A stretch of DNA of 64,000 nucleotides. It comes from Drosophila pseudoobscura. Lineage: Eukaryota > Arthropoda > Insecta > Diptera > Drosophilidae. Under the pieces are notes generated by a model. The model made no database searches, was not told the origin of the DNA, and worked only from the letters and a program-made list of their open reading frames with translations. The stretch lies in the NCBI RefSeq assembly GCF_009870125.1, contig NC_046683.1, forward strand, positions 19,663,001 to 19,727,000. The letters are read 5' to 3'. The position numbers and the translations under genes were made by a program. Shown here one piece after another: positions 8,527 through 20,280 of this stretch (the stretch's first letter is position 1; the number at the start of each line of letters is the position of its first letter).

Positions 8527-11187
8527 TTAGAGTTTCTTCTGTTCCAACTTAATGTTATCCTTGTAAATCTGACCGACAAGGCGCGGCACCGTCTCCAGAT
8601 ACTTCATGAGCTGCATCGCATCCTGCATAGAGGTCATATACTTGTTGTGTATCTTCATGATCATGGGAGTGATGACCTTGCAGTTCACTAAATCATCTAT
8701 ACTCATACTGCACTCAATTTGTGGCAGCTCATCTCTTTTCGAACCCTTGAATGAATCAGTGGTGGGCGCATTAACATCTATGGCCAAATTCGGGAGGGAA
8801 GCGATGTTTGGATGTTTGGACATTGTTTCCTTCCTATCCTGATTTCCGTCATCACTGGGCTGACTCAAGTCTGAAGAGATGGACACATTCTCTTTTACAT
8901 CCTTATGTCGTGGCTTTGACGACGTGGCATTGGTAGTCCTTGAGAATTGACTACGCATAGATTTTTGATCACCGTCTATCTCGTCCCAGATCATGGCACG
9001 CAGCTCGTCCCCGCTCTTCGCACTAATCGAAGTCGATACCGAGTTGCTACTAGCCATGGAAAACACATCATGCTCGTCACCGGACAGCCTGTGTTTGAGT
9101 TTGTCCTTCGGGGAACCTTCCATGAGCTTGTTGAGTGTCTTCTTATCAGCTTCGAAAATAGACCCTTCGGAATCATCCTCAGGCATATCGCTGAAGCATG
9201 CGAATGGAGATGAGTCTGAGATCTGCTGATTTGGAGACTGCTTCTGTTGAGAGTTCTGTTTCGCCTCCAGCTTGAAGGTACGATAGGAATGTTGCTTTTG
9301 GTTCTTGTGATACGAAGCGCTCCGCTCCGACTTCTGTGTCTGCTCCTTGGTAAGATCCTGATACGTACGCTGAGTAGGATACTGAAGCAAACCCTGGTTA
9401 GGAACATACTCCATGCTCTTATACGGTGTACTCATAGACTGGAACTCTTCGGCATTCTCTCTGGCTAGTCCTGGATTTTGCGGAACTCGGACTTCTTGAG
9501 GTTTGGGAATGCCTTTGCCGAACGATGCTTTATTTTGGGTTTGATATGACTCCTGCTTCTTGGTATCCAGGACATTATCTATGGCTGAATTCTTGGGTGC
9601 ATTTGTACACTGGCTATCCTTATACTGGCTCTTGGGCGGGGGAACATTGTCAGTTGTAGACAGCGCGCACAAATAGTCCTTCAACTGAGAGACCACAGTA
9701 TCAGACAGTTCACCGAATACCGAATGAATTTCCATCTCGTTCCGGACCATGGAACGCAGCTCGTCCCTGCACTTCACAGTGATCACGGTCGTTCCCGTGG
9801 AGGTGCTGTTCGTGCCGTTCTCGTCACTACACCTTCCGCATTTGTTATATCGTTTTTGTTTTACAGTGGAATCTTCGCAATTCTTCTCGGAGATGTCGCT
9901 CAAGGATGTTGATGTAAGAATGTCCGAGTTCTTAGCGAGAAGTTCCCCACCAGTCTCTCTGCCCCACTTATCCGGCTCAAGTAGACAACTGTATTGATGA
10001 GGAGGCGACAATTGGATGTGCTTAGCTTGCTGTTTTCCGATCTTCTGACGTGACGGTGACATCATTTGATGATGCTCCTGTTTGTGCTTATGAAAAATAT
10101 TCTGATTCGTCTGATGCGGTGGACTCTGACACAGTTTAGGGACATACTCCATGTATTTGTATGATGAGTTTTTATCAAGTCCTTTTAAATCTTTGTCAAA
10201 GTCTATAACGTCCGTGTTCTTACAAAGCATCTTTGGCTTTTGTGGACCGTACTGCTGAGGACGCGGGGATAGGACGTCTGTAGTTTTGCTTATCGGTGCT
10301 CTCTTCTGGCTTTGATTGCGTTGAGGAGAATTCTGATTTAAATCCGGCTGATACTGCTTATTTGAGTGCTGTTGCTGATGCGAATAGTGCTGAGGGACGA
10401 ATTCCATGTACATATTTGATGTCTTTTTATCACTTTCATCGATATTTTCAGCGAAATTCTCCTCATCCGTATTGCTTAAGCATGAAGACGGTTGGCCAAC
10501 TGCTGTATTGGAGAGCTCTGGATTTTCCGTAAGAAAGGAAATATTTCGTTGAGAAGGACGCCGAAATAGGACGTTCATACCTTTGGAGCTGGAGCTCATT
10601 GAAGATGCTTTCATGGTCGGGCTGTCATTACGCTGTGCCTGTTCTTGAGGATGTTTCGGATACGAAGTCTGAATACACTGCTTCGGTATGGGAGGAGTCG
10701 GGCATGTCTGTTCCAGATACTGCTGCTTCGGCTGCTGTTGTTGAGGATCCTGAGAAGGCTGCTGTTGCTTGCCTGGACTCTGATCAAAATTCTTCTGATA
10801 CTTCTGGCACTGGTGTGGCTGTTTTGCTAGATAATCGCCTGGATGATAGCTATGGTGCATACCACAGCCGGATCTCTGCGCGCACATACGCTTCTGAGCC
10901 TGGGTCAGCTCCTGAATGGAAGGCTTCTGCTGTTGCTGCATAGAAAGGTTCTCCACTGGCCACTTTAGCTCCTCTAGATAGGTTTGAGTCGACATTTCAC
11001 CTCCCATCCCTCGGGCCGTGCGCTTGTCCTGTTGTGACACCTCCTCGTCTATCGCTGCATTGCTGTCGCTTGTCCGTTGATTCATGTCTGTAACTTTGAG
11101 GAATGAGCCAACCGGTTTTATTTTTGCACTCCTGGCCTCGTAGAAATGAGCAAAATCTAAGCAATAATTGTTGACTTGTTTGTCCAT
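8527..11187 (-). CDS. Gln-rich protein of unknown function, copy B, complete (886 aa)
   Basis: Single uninterrupted frame, ATG at 11187, stop at 8527. It is hydrophilic, rich in Gln, Ser, Lys and Pro, with no signal peptide or membrane segment. A degenerate repeat built on [YS]MEYVP recurs near residues 260, 345 and 591, with a variant LMEGSP near 688. It is usually preceded by an acidic stretch and DKKT or similar, and followed by a Gln/His-rich linker. A second repeat with the core DELRxM(x)2(D/N)E appears near 475 and 728. The last 60 residues are helical and end NIKLEQKKL. I do not recognise the family. Conservation of the frame between two copies separated by many flank indels argues that it is, or recently was, protein-coding. 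It could be a lineage-specific gene. Confidence 0.7.
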   Translation of the reverse strand: MDKQVNNYCLDFAHFYEARSAKIKPVGSFLKVTDMNQRTSDSNAAIDEEVSQQDKRTARGMGGEMSTQTYLEELKWPVENLSMQQQQKPSIQELTQAQKRMCAQRSGCGMHHSYHPGDYLAKQPHQCQKYQKNFDQSPGKQQQPSQDPQQQQPKQQYLEQTCPTPPIPKQCIQTSYPKHPQEQAQRNDSPTMKASSMSSSSKGMNVLFRRPSQRNISFLTENPELSNTAVGQPSSCLSNTDEENFAENIDESDKKTSNMYMEFVPQHYSHQQQHSNKQYQPDLNQNSPQRNQSQKRAPISKTTDVLSPRPQQYGPQKPKMLCKNTDVIDFDKDLKGLDKNSSYKYMEYVPKLCQSPPHQTNQNIFHKHKQEHHQMMSPSRQKIGKQQAKHIQLSPPHQYSCLLEPDKWGRETGGELLAKNSDILTSTSLSDISEKNCEDSTVKQKRYNKCGRCSDENGTNSTSTGTTVITVKCRDELRSMVRNEMEIHSVFGELSDTVVSQLKDYLCALSTTDNVPPPKSQYKDSQCTNAPKNSAIDNVLDTKKQESYQTQNKASFGKGIPKPQEVRVPQNPGLARENAEEFQSMSTPYKSMEYVPNQGLLQYPTQRTYQDLTKEQTQKSERSASYHKNQKQHSYRTFKLEAKQNSQQKQSPNQQISDSSPFACFSDMPEDDSEGSIFEADKKTLNKLMEGSPKDKLKHRLSGDEHDVFSMASSNSVSTSISAKSGDELRAMIWDEIDGDQKSMRSQFSRTTNATSSKPRHKDVKENVSISSDLSQPSDDGNQDRKETMSKHPNIASLPNLAIDVNAPTTDSFKGSKRDELPQIECSMSIDDLVNCKVITPMIMKIHNKYMTSMQDAMQLMKYLETVPRLVGQIYKDNIKLEQKKL

Positions 11188-12692
11188 AGATCGAGAGAAG
11201 TTTTTTTAAAGTTATAATCTATACGAGTTTGTTTAGTATACTCGTATTAGGGGATTTATGTAATCCATTCAGTGATGACTTTAATATCAGGGATACATTG
11301 CTAGTTAAAACTGAACGAATGGATATTTGATCCAATTTTTGTATACGTTTTTTTCTTGGAATATCATTAACCACCTTCCACAATTTTAATTCCCTTCGGC
11401 ATTAAAAAACAAATACAAAATCCCTGTACATTTTTCACATCGTCTTTTTCAGAAAAATTTCCCTTCATGAACAACCGAAAAACCAATCAAAATTCCACGA
11501 ATGTTGGGATTTTTTTTGTTTATATTCTGTTTCAAAATTTGAATTTCACATAACATATGCGTGAGCCCAACGCGATAGGTTTTTGATAAATATTCTCTGT
11601 TCTGGTGTGTTCGGATGTCGGGCCTCGGGGCTGATAAGTAGCTACCAATTTTTAATGTCAGTTTTTTGTTGGACGCTTGCCACAAAGTTAATGAACTTTC
11701 CCTTGCCCCCAGAATATCCCACACAGGCGCACACACCTAGTATGTTCCCCCCCGCAATCCCCCTTTCCATGGAGCTCTCGAGACTATTTATTGTAGATGA
11801 CTTTGCAAATGGGGTGTGTCTGCCTGCGTGTGTTTTTATGTGTGTACGCAGCTCCAACAATATTAATTTGAATTGCAATCAAAACAATAAAGAACTGTGA
11901 GATTTTGTGAACCGAAGCTTGAGACACTCTTGCAGTTTGATTGACTTCTATGCTGATACATATGTATGTACATTGAAACTGATTGAAAGGTAAGAATAAA
12001 CACATGAACTAATATCCTTATGGGTTATAGCTTTGTGATATAGTTATCCGACCTATAAGGAATAAGAACTCTAACGTGGTTTGTTCGAGCGTTGTAAGCA
12101 GGGCTCGAAAAATATGGTATTACTTTGCAAGCAGTCATAAAAAAATCTGTTGCCCGTGGACCCGATTAAAAACGGAATCGAAACGATACTTCGAATTCGT
12201 TTGTTCTCAATGCGCTCTTTGATCAACCAATGAGAGTATTTTGTCGCTCTCTTTTTGCTCATGAGGCACTTCGTTGAGCAAAATTTTCCAAAAGTCCTCT
12301 TTTGTGTATATATGTGTGTGTTTACCTCTTTCACCCTTCCCCATCTACGCTTTACCTGCGATTTACAGGCACATAGAAAAGCAACAACGAAAACATAATG
12401 AAACTAACATAAACCTAGTGCTTCCACTTGGCTCGTTTTGCTCAGCTGCTGATAACCGAACGACACTCTTCGAAAGAGAGCTTCAACAGAGAGAGCGAGT
12501 CTGGGTAGATTTTCTCAGTGCTTTCGGTGAGCAGACAGCATAGAATGCATGGTCGAGCATGTTTTTCGTGCTATGGTTCTACGTATTCGAATTTATTTAC
12601 TTTTCCAGAGCGGTACAATATCTATTCCAGAGATGGTAGTGCAACTACTAGTTTCATTGTTCTTAAATGTTGAATAACAATTTAAAGGAATG
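10261..12692. repeat. Tandem duplication block, copy B
   Basis: Same-orientation counterpart of 1-5895 (see copy A), containing the 5' third of the 886-aa gene, its flank, and 11832-12463, which copy A lacks. Homology ends near 12692, about 1.5 kb upstream of the gene's ATG. Confidence 0.85.
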
Positions 12693-13064
12693 AAAAGTTT
12701 TTTAAGAATTAAATCATTTTTGGGCAACAGATTTTATAGGAATTTGAAAATTGTAAATTACTCTAAGCAAATGGGCCCCGTTTGCTCGTTGGAAAATCGT
12801 ACAACTTTTTATGAAATACTTATCTTTTATAAATACCTATCTCTTTTCGTTGCAAACATAGAAATCATTATATCCTTTGCAAGGGCATAGCAAGTGTGCA
12901 TAATAGACACACGGATGGTGATGGTGGGAGAGAGGGAGCAGATTGTGGCTGCCCTTTAAGCGACTTTTCCTCGAGGAATTCAGTTAAAAAGTAAACCAAT
13001 CCAAAGCCCAAATGGGCTGAAAGTTTAGCGTCACGCACACGCACAGGCACACACTAATGCGGCC
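11188..13064. other. 5' flank of copy B and AT-rich DNA, no gene seen
   Basis: AT-rich, with only short low-complexity frames. The 632 bp at 11832-12463 have no counterpart in copy A. The segment 12464-12692 (containing CTTCAACAGAGAGAGCGAG) is shared with 5661-5895. The remainder to 13064 holds nothing I recognise. Confidence 0.5.
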
Positions 13065-13250
13065 ATGGAACAACAAAACCCTGCGCCGGTGACCCAGGAC
13101 CCTGAGGTGCCCCCCAACCATGTCGTTCCACTAATGTCTGGCAAACTGATCTCCGTTCCTCTCAGTGCCTCGGTCGAGTTGCAGTTAGTTAGTGAGCGCC
13201 ACACTCGCGAACTGGTCCATCAAGTGCACAGTGCCGTCAGTCAATCCTAA
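13065..13250 (+). CDS. Possible small gene or pseudogene exon, 61 aa, unknown
   Basis: ATG at 13065 opens MEQQNPAPVTQDPEVPP, ending in TAATAG at 13248. The codon composition is GC-richer than the surrounding DNA and the encoded peptide is not low complexity. Shortly after the stop there is a possible 56-bp intron (GTAAAA at 13257/13258 to TTTTGCAG at 13312), followed by a 33-codon open stretch starting NLYNQHGLCQKL (13313-13414). The upstream frame stops before the donor, so if this was a spliced gene it now carries a nonsense or frame change. No family recognised. Confidence 0.25.
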   Translation: MEQQNPAPVTQDPEVPPNHVVPLMSGKLISVPLSASVELQLVSERHTRELVHQVHSAVSQS

Positions 13251-13714
13251 TAGCTCCGGTAAAACTATTCACATTTTGCATAATTCATTAACATATTCCT
13301 GGTATTTTGCAGAATCTGTATAATCAACATGGGCTGTGCCAAAAACTATCAAACTATAAGACTTACCATGTAACATCCATCGGGGAAATTCGTCCACCCT
13401 CTCGTTACACCTAAAATGTTTTATCGTTGCAAAGAACCAAAGGTCAGGTGGCGAACCCTTTAGTCAAAAGTACTTTATTCTTGAAAGGTGGTTTTCAATG
13501 AGTTTTCATTAAATTACTAGTATCTTATGTTCGTAACTCTTTTTATTTTCCAAGACGGTTTGACCTTCTCTGAAATGATTCCATTCCATTAAAGCTTGGA
13601 GCTTTTCTTAAGCATAATATCTGTTGAGCCAATAGTACAGATTCTTGTGTGGATGCGAAATGAAAAATCTTTCCTTTGCTGCTTGGCGCGATTCGAGGAC
13701 AAGATGACAATGCT

Positions 13715-14530
13715 CTATACATAGAGCATAGGATAGGTCAGGTTAACCCAGGCGGCCCTCAACGGGGCCACGCATAGGCCAGTATGGCCCTTAGTTATCC
13801 GGATAGTGGGGGGAGATATCAACAAATATTCTGAATACTGAAGAGCGTTCTCGATGGTGGCTACTAACGAGTGTAGTGCCGTCTCCACCGATTCCTTTGG
13901 TGTAGGCATGTTGGTTGACATCAGTTGACATCAGTCCCCTTACCACACTCCTGATGGGCAAATCCTACAGCTTTTCCAGTGTTTTTAGTAGAAAGAAGGT
14001 AAGGCTTATCGGTCTGTAATCCTTGGGACTCACATGGCTGCACTTTCCTGACTTTGGGAGGGCCTGTACTCAGACATGCTGAGTATGTTGCGGAAAGCCA
14101 TGAGATAAAGCCTCTTTGGTCACCTGCAACAAGGCCGTCCAGTTCTGGTGCTTTTTTTCCCCCAAAGGAGCCTACAGCCCAGTGGATTCTCTTAATGGTT
14201 AACGTATTGTTGGGGGGCGTTGTTTAACGATTGCTAGGCCCTGATGATCCTTGGCATCCTCATCGGTGCATCCAGGGAAATGCGCCTCCATTAGTGCTTA
14301 TAGGGCTTCTTCATTGTCCTCAGTCCACTGTCCGTCATCTAGCTTTAATTGACTCTGTATGGTGTGCTGCTTTGAAAGAAGTTTCCGGATCCTTGCGGTT
14401 ACAGGTACTTGCTCGATGCTGGAGCAGAAGGTCCTCCACGAGGTTCGTTATGCCTTAAGTATTTCCTTCTTGTAACTCCTAAATAGTGGGAATTTGTATT
14501 GCTCATTGACGAGTCCCTTCCCTTAAAGAA
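13715..14530 (-). mobile_element. Decayed non-LTR retrotransposon fragment (I/R1-type RT region)
   Basis: The minus strand encodes, across frames, RTSWRTFCSSIEQVPVTARI and further on EAHFPGCTDE. These are typical of the linker upstream of the reverse transcriptase in I/R1/LOA-type LINEs. Several stops and shifts interrupt it. It is a third, separate LINE remnant, older-looking than 1620-5660. Confidence 0.55.
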
Positions 14531-14623
14531 TTCCTTGATGTTGTTCCTTTGAAGAAAAAATCGTCTTCAAGAATCGTCGTTCTCTTTCGTAGTAACCAGA
14601 CGCGTTTTTGTTTTTCTCTCCGT

Positions 14624-14980
14624 TTTAATACCCGATACTCAAAATGAGTATTGGGGTATATTAGATTTGTGGTGAAAGTGGATGTGTGTAACGTCCAGAA
14701 GGAATCGTTTCCGACCCCATAAAGTATATATATTCTTGATCAGCATCAATAGCCGAGTCGATTGAGCCATGTCTGTCTGTCCGTCCCAATTAGCGCCTAG
14801 TGCTCAAAGACTATAAGACCTAGAGCAACGATGTTTTGGATCCAGACTTCTGTGATATGTCACTGTTACAAGTTTATTTTAATGTTTCGCCCCACCCCCT
14901 TCCGACCCCATGTTGCTCCATGTAGCCATACTGACTATGTATCAGGTATTAACGTAGAGTTGCGGTCGCCGCAGCAACTC
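14624..14980 (+). mobile_element. DINE-1/INE-1-like Helentron element, short
   Basis: Starts with ATACCCGATACTC and a GAGTATTGGGGTATATTAG palindromic head. It continues through the conserved TTTCCGACCCCATAAAG core and the GTCTGTCTGTCCGTCC tract, and ends with a stem-loop GAGTTGCGG...CCGCAGCAACTC (14957-14980) characteristic of Helitron-type 3' ends. It is the same family as 59192-59820 in the opposite orientation. No coding capacity. Confidence 0.8.
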
Positions 14981-15824
14981 ACAACGTTCCCCCTCGTTTA
15001 TTATAAAATGTTGGAGCCCCAAGACTTTCAGAAAAAGTCGGTCTCGACTTTTTTTGAATTTCGAGTTTAATGTTGTTGCATGGTGTAAACATAGGAGGTC
15101 CATAGGGGATCCACTAATCATATGATAGACAATACCCCTTTATGGTATTTATGCTACTTTAGTGTAGCAACACTAACACCATGGAACCACTGAAAATCCC
15201 ATAACCAAGACTGTGAGATCTGACGCATAACCGATGCACGAAAACAAGAAACTGTTGGCTATTTAAAGACTTTCTGAAAACTTATTCCTTAAATGACCAA
15301 ATCGGAGCGGTTCCCGAATCAATATCCATCTACTTGGACATAAAGAAATCTATATAATTCACTGATTGGCCAGCCATTGAGTGATCAATTTCCCGAGAAA
15401 TTGAGGTACGCCTCTGGCCTCTATCCATGTCCATATAAACAAAAAATACATACATATGTAAATATTGATATTTTCCGCAGCTTTGCGGAGAACAAGTTGG
15501 GCAGATCCCAACACTGATGAAGCCCCTACCAGGAATAGCCTCACAACTGTAGTTTATATCTACGTATCTATTAGCTAATCAAGTTAATACTACTTTAAAA
15601 AGTTGAACGCAATGTTAATTTAGTTGGAGTATTTGTTAAATTTTATTTAATTTATATAAGCGTTATACAAATTATATCAGCAGATAGTCCAAGTCCAGAT
15701 TTCCCATCGCGCCGGTCCTAACTTTGTCTTCAATAACAAGTTTGGCCTGGACTGTCGCTGCATTGGCTTCACCAGCCAGCTGAGGATGAAGTCGAAATGT
15801 CCAATTCGAATTCCATAAAGATGT
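14981..15824. other. AT-rich DNA, no gene recognised
   Basis: Short frames only. A 71-codon minus-strand frame at 15892-15677, with a non-repetitive sequence (HFDFILSWLVKPMQ), straddles the outer end of the inverted-repeat arm. It has no ATG context or homology I can support. Confidence 0.35.
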
Positions 15825-18800
15825 GGACACCCGCCGACTATGCCAATAGCGCTTGAACTTGAACTAACTTGAATTTCTCGGCAAGTAATCACCCATCTGT
15901 GGAAAGAGCAAAGGTTTTCAGAGCATATGTAGACTTCAACAGCAGTGAAGCTTATTGTGGAGAATATAAAAGGTTAACCGAGCAGCCACAGCCAGGTAAA
16001 AGAGAGGTAAAAGGAGGAGTTCAGCTGTTACAAAAGACATCATAGGAGCTTCCAGCTCCCACACCCATATGTTAATGTCGGCTTCCCTAAGAATTTGTCT
16101 AAATGTAGATAGTCGACCACACTGTAGAAGGATAAGAGACAACAGGACTGCAGCGTGGGAACATCTAAAATATCTTACGCCCACATCGTATGTAGGCGTT
16201 ACATCGGCCACCAAAACTTTTTGGGATTTTTTAAGTAACACCATAGCCCGCTTCATTTCAGTCAGTAGGTTGTGCCTTGGTTTTTAATTCTGCTTTACAT
16301 ATTTAGCAGGTGCAGCAATGTGTGGAACGCAACTTCGTCCTGGTGCTACGATCGGCAAATCCTTCGAATTAAATTAAGAAAATGTTCAGCGTCTGCAAGT
16401 GGTATGTAGTTGAAGTGTTAATTTACCTTGTACAAAGAAAGATGGTTATTACTCAGAACTCTGCAGGTCCACTCCACTTTAAATGGAAATTCTCAGCCAG
16501 CGTTTGCTCTTGCTGCTGCTCGTAGAAGATAATGGAATCCCCACCTATGGATATGTGAGTATTTGTGAATAAAGTGTCAACCTCGATCTATGATGATCGA
16601 TGGGACCACTGCCCCCAATGGTACGCCAGCAACGATTCTTCTGATACTTCGGACCCGCAGCCACCGCCTCGACTAATAAGAACAATTTGCAAAGGCCGAG
16701 CCGGTGTACCCAACGGTGACGACTGATGATCTGGCCATAATCGTATGGGACAATGTGACAAGTAAGCAAGAAAATCTATGCGCCTAATTCGAACTAAAGT
16801 AAGTAAAATATAAAAATAAATAAAATTGCGAGCACGCTGATTATGTTATTTATTATTCTATTAATCTGTTAATTTGGATTTCTAAAATTGATTTGTAATT
16901 CTGTTAATCTAGATCGATGTCAATCAATTGCATTTTTGGATGATCAATGGCCTTATGGGCGATTGAGTTTCGGTGTTAAAGACCCCATTCGAAGCGATTT
17001 CGATTTAATCTTGGATTGGATTTAGTTTTCTAACTTTCCTTGAAGAAATCCAATATTATTTAATCAGCCAAAATATCTTCAACGGCTCAGGTATTCTGTA
17101 AGTTTCTTTTCTTTCGATGCCCACACAATAATACGCCGTTTCCAAGAGTTTTTTCCAGCGAGATACTAATATGCGCCGTTGCAGTTCAGTTGGCCTACGT
17201 TCAACCTAGCTCTACGGAGAAAGTCCAAGATACAGTCTTTTGTATTGGCGCTGTACAATGCGCCAAACGAAAAAAAGGTTTAAGCTAGGATCTACATAAA
17301 CTAACTTACTACAATGTCCGCTTAAAACTAACGGTACAATAACACGGGAAGAGGATACGATGATCCCCATTTGTCAGGCGACATCTTAATTGCTGTCCAC
17401 CGCTTTCGTAGGCGTTCGCGGTGTCAGCGGCGTGGCCACCGGAGGCGGCGATATATCGCTTGGCCCCGACACTGTCGCCGTCTCGTCTGGTGCAACGCTG
17501 CTGCTGAACTGAACGCTGAAGAAACGGAGCAGCGTCATCTGACTGTTCCGGCGGCTGGGAGTGGGTGTGCTGGGATGTGGCTGAGGTATGGTTTTGCATG
17601 ATCCGCCCGCACCACCTGCAGCATCAGTGTGCGAGATGCGGCGCCGGGGAGTGGCTTTTAAGCGGGGACTGCACTGAAACAGGCGCAGGCACTAGAGAAG
17701 CATTCATCAGCTTCTGCTTGCGCTTAGGCGACAGGATGGCCAGATGCAGTGCCTGCCCGTACAGCACGTAGTTGGGCAGGTTCGAGGTGGGCGAGTAGAT
17801 CATAGAGGAGAGGGGCTGCTGGCCAGCTCCCCCCGAGGCAGCTGTTGCCGAAGCCGATGTGGTTGACATTCTTTCTCAGCCGCGAGTGGACCGTTGAGGC
17901 TTAGCAGCTTGGTCACCAGGGAAATATCATCAGCGGCGACGTTTTACTTTTGCCTTTTGCTGCGCGATGCCTCTTCCTCGCCAATCGCCGGCAGCTAAAT
18001 GTGCCTGCAGGTGGACTCTGGACTGGACGGCTCGAAGAGTCGCCTTTCACGGGATTCCAGGGGCTTGGGGCGCTTCTGCGGGTTCTGGTCTATCAGGTGC
18101 TTTGGCGAGCGTGGCGCAAACTCCAGATCCCTCAGGTTGTACTTATGTTTTCCGGTGGCCAGAGCCGAGCTCGCGGGGCCGCGACAATTGTCCGCCCTTT
18201 CGGCCTCACTGAGACCCTGCAGATCGGGTTCCACGCGCCAGCCGTAGGAGGATCCCCAGGCGATCCCCGCAGGTCACCTCGACCGTGTGGCCCGACAGTG
18301 CCACCTCTACATGCTCCAGGTTCTAGATGTACGGCCGCTCGTCACTGCTGCCACTCAAAAGGTACTTTTCATCCGGACTCAGGCGGGACTTGATGTAGAA
18401 GGTGGAATTCAGCAGGAATTCAGCAGGCCAGCGATTAGGGGTAGTACGACAGCAGATTGTAGCTGTAAATCGTTTTGTCCACACAGTTGGCAAAGAGTCG
18501 CGGCCGAGTGGCCGACACAAGGCAGCTTGGGCCTGAGCAGCGGCTCCTTCCTAAAGCCCGTATAGTTGTGTCGCAGATTCCACACCTTGATCACGCCGTC
18601 GCCAGCGCCACAGGATATCGGTGTGTTGTCCTGGAATCCCTTGATGCTGCTCGAGGTTGCGATTAAGGAGATCTGGGGCGTACGAAAGCGCCGCTTTCGC
18701 TGCGAAACGGGAGTGCTCGGACCCGAGTGTGGCCGATGTTGATCCAGTTGTCCACACGAGGAGTCAGATCCATGTTGAGATTGACGACAAAATAGTACAG

Positions 18801-19300
18801 GTCAATGACAACAAATTCAGTTATTACATTTTTCTAGAGATTTTTAATTTGTGTTTCGGGCCAAATCAAAATTCAGAAATACTGTACAAATGGTCACATA
18901 CTGTCCCGTCCCTGAGAAAACTAATAAATTCACATCTGATCAGATTATGAAGTGCTTCAACTAAGATTAAACTTTGCTGTCTATTTTCCATCTCATTCTT
19001 AATAAGACTTAAAAACTAGCTAGAAATTTTAATTGTTGGCTTTCTGATTCAATGCTCTTAGACCTGCTTTGTTTAGGGGCTCTGAGAAATAGTGTAAATT
19101 TCTCAATCTTCTGGATGACGACATCCAATACTCGGGATGATGAAATTCAATGGGAGTGTTTACAGAAAATTATTCCCGGAAGGGATTCACGATGCAGAAA
19201 GCGAAAAGTTCAAATCAGTCTAGATCCAGAAGCTCTTTGTCCGGAACATTTTTAGCATTGAATTTAGGACTATATCTGTGAAACTAAATTTTAAAAGAAT
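15825..19300. repeat. Left arm of large inverted repeat
   Basis: Reverse complement of about 25150-28870, with small indels; the identity is high by eye throughout. From outside inward it holds an unrecognised segment (15825-16800), AT-rich DNA, the l(2)dtl pseudogene (17386-18773, minus strand), about 310 bp of AT-rich sequence, and the partial LTR of the retroelement (from about 19085). The spacer to the right arm is about 5.9 kb and is filled with retrotransposon sequence. Confidence 0.85.
17386..18773 (-). pseudogene. l(2)dtl: l(2)dtl (Cdt2) partial pseudogene, left copy
   Basis: Decayed C-terminal part of the WD40 substrate receptor of the CRL4 ubiquitin ligase. Readable pieces, in shifting frames, include ACDGVIKVWNLR, TFYIKSRLSPDEKYL, LSGSSDERPYI followed by TAG where a tryptophan is expected, SGHTVEVTCGD, and the C-terminal tail ending in the stop at 17386. 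N-terminal WD repeats are missing. Relative to the right copy it lacks about 38 bp around 18240 (the segment encoding SSDDARHKIW), but keeps a stretch near 18410-18460 that the right copy has lost. The TAG is shared with the right copy. Confidence 0.75.
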
Positions 19301-20280
19301 TTTAGCCCAAAGTGGTGCGACGCTATATAACATGCACTGAAAGGAAAAAGTGATGCGTCGTGCCGAAACCCGAAGGACAATTAATTAATGTAATAAATAA
19401 AGGCAAAGAAAACAGGAACAAAACTCAAAAAAAATGACCACAAATTAAAAATTACCAACCAAACTTAAAAAGAAAGACCCCAATGGAAAATGTACCAATC
19501 AAACTTAATAGGGCAGGCCCCAAAGGAAGATTTAAAACCTAAAACTTAAGAAAAACGACCCTTTCCGGATAGCAACCATAATTTAAAAAAAAAAAAGTTA
19601 AAAGGGAAATTAAAGTATTAATACTAAGTATATAAGATGAAATAGAATTAGAGTAGCAGTATCCAAAAATCTAAAAGCAGAAAATATCAAAATACACGGT
19701 GGATAAACTAACTTTGGAGTTTGAAAGATTAGAAGTGATTAATTCAGAGACAAGGACCGATCTGACCGCAGATCTGGTCAAACAATTAATAACAATTTAA
19801 ATTTCACAAGCAAAGGAACAAATCATAAGTTTGAAACGACAATTAGAATCCACATCTGATCAGGGTTCAGATTATCAGGCAGAAACAATAGATGAGACAA
19901 TCAAAGATGACACCACTTTAAAAGTAATATAATCCCTATCAATTTTCAATGGTGGATTAAACCAATACGTAGGATGGAGGGAAGCTGCAGAAACTGCAGT
20001 GAAACTATATAAAAGAGGAAGTAAGCAATATTATATTGCCTTAACAATTAAGGAACAAAATAACAGGACCAGCACATGACGCACTGACCATCCACGGGAC
20101 AGTTTTAAATTTCGATGCCATACTTTCACGACTTGAAGGGACTTTAAGTTATAAAGACAATGAAGAGAAACTAATATATGATGAGGTTCGTTCTTTAACA
20201 AATTAACCTTTATAGAAGGAAAAACCATCCTTCCATTGAAGGAATATATAATAAAAAAATATTTCTGCAGATCCTGCACC
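19085..20280 (+). mobile_element. Internally deleted gypsy-like LTR element (element 1)
   Basis: Begins with a partial LTR (19085-19300, matching 20281-20572), then an untranslated leader, then the 5' part of gag (about 19700-20140). This is fused directly to a protease-to-pol segment equivalent to 22735-22850 in the fuller element, followed by the next LTR. Stops interrupt gag. The gag-to-protease jump is an internal deletion of about 1.1 kb relative to element 2, and a second deletion removes almost all of pol and most of U3. Non-functional. Confidence 0.65.
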
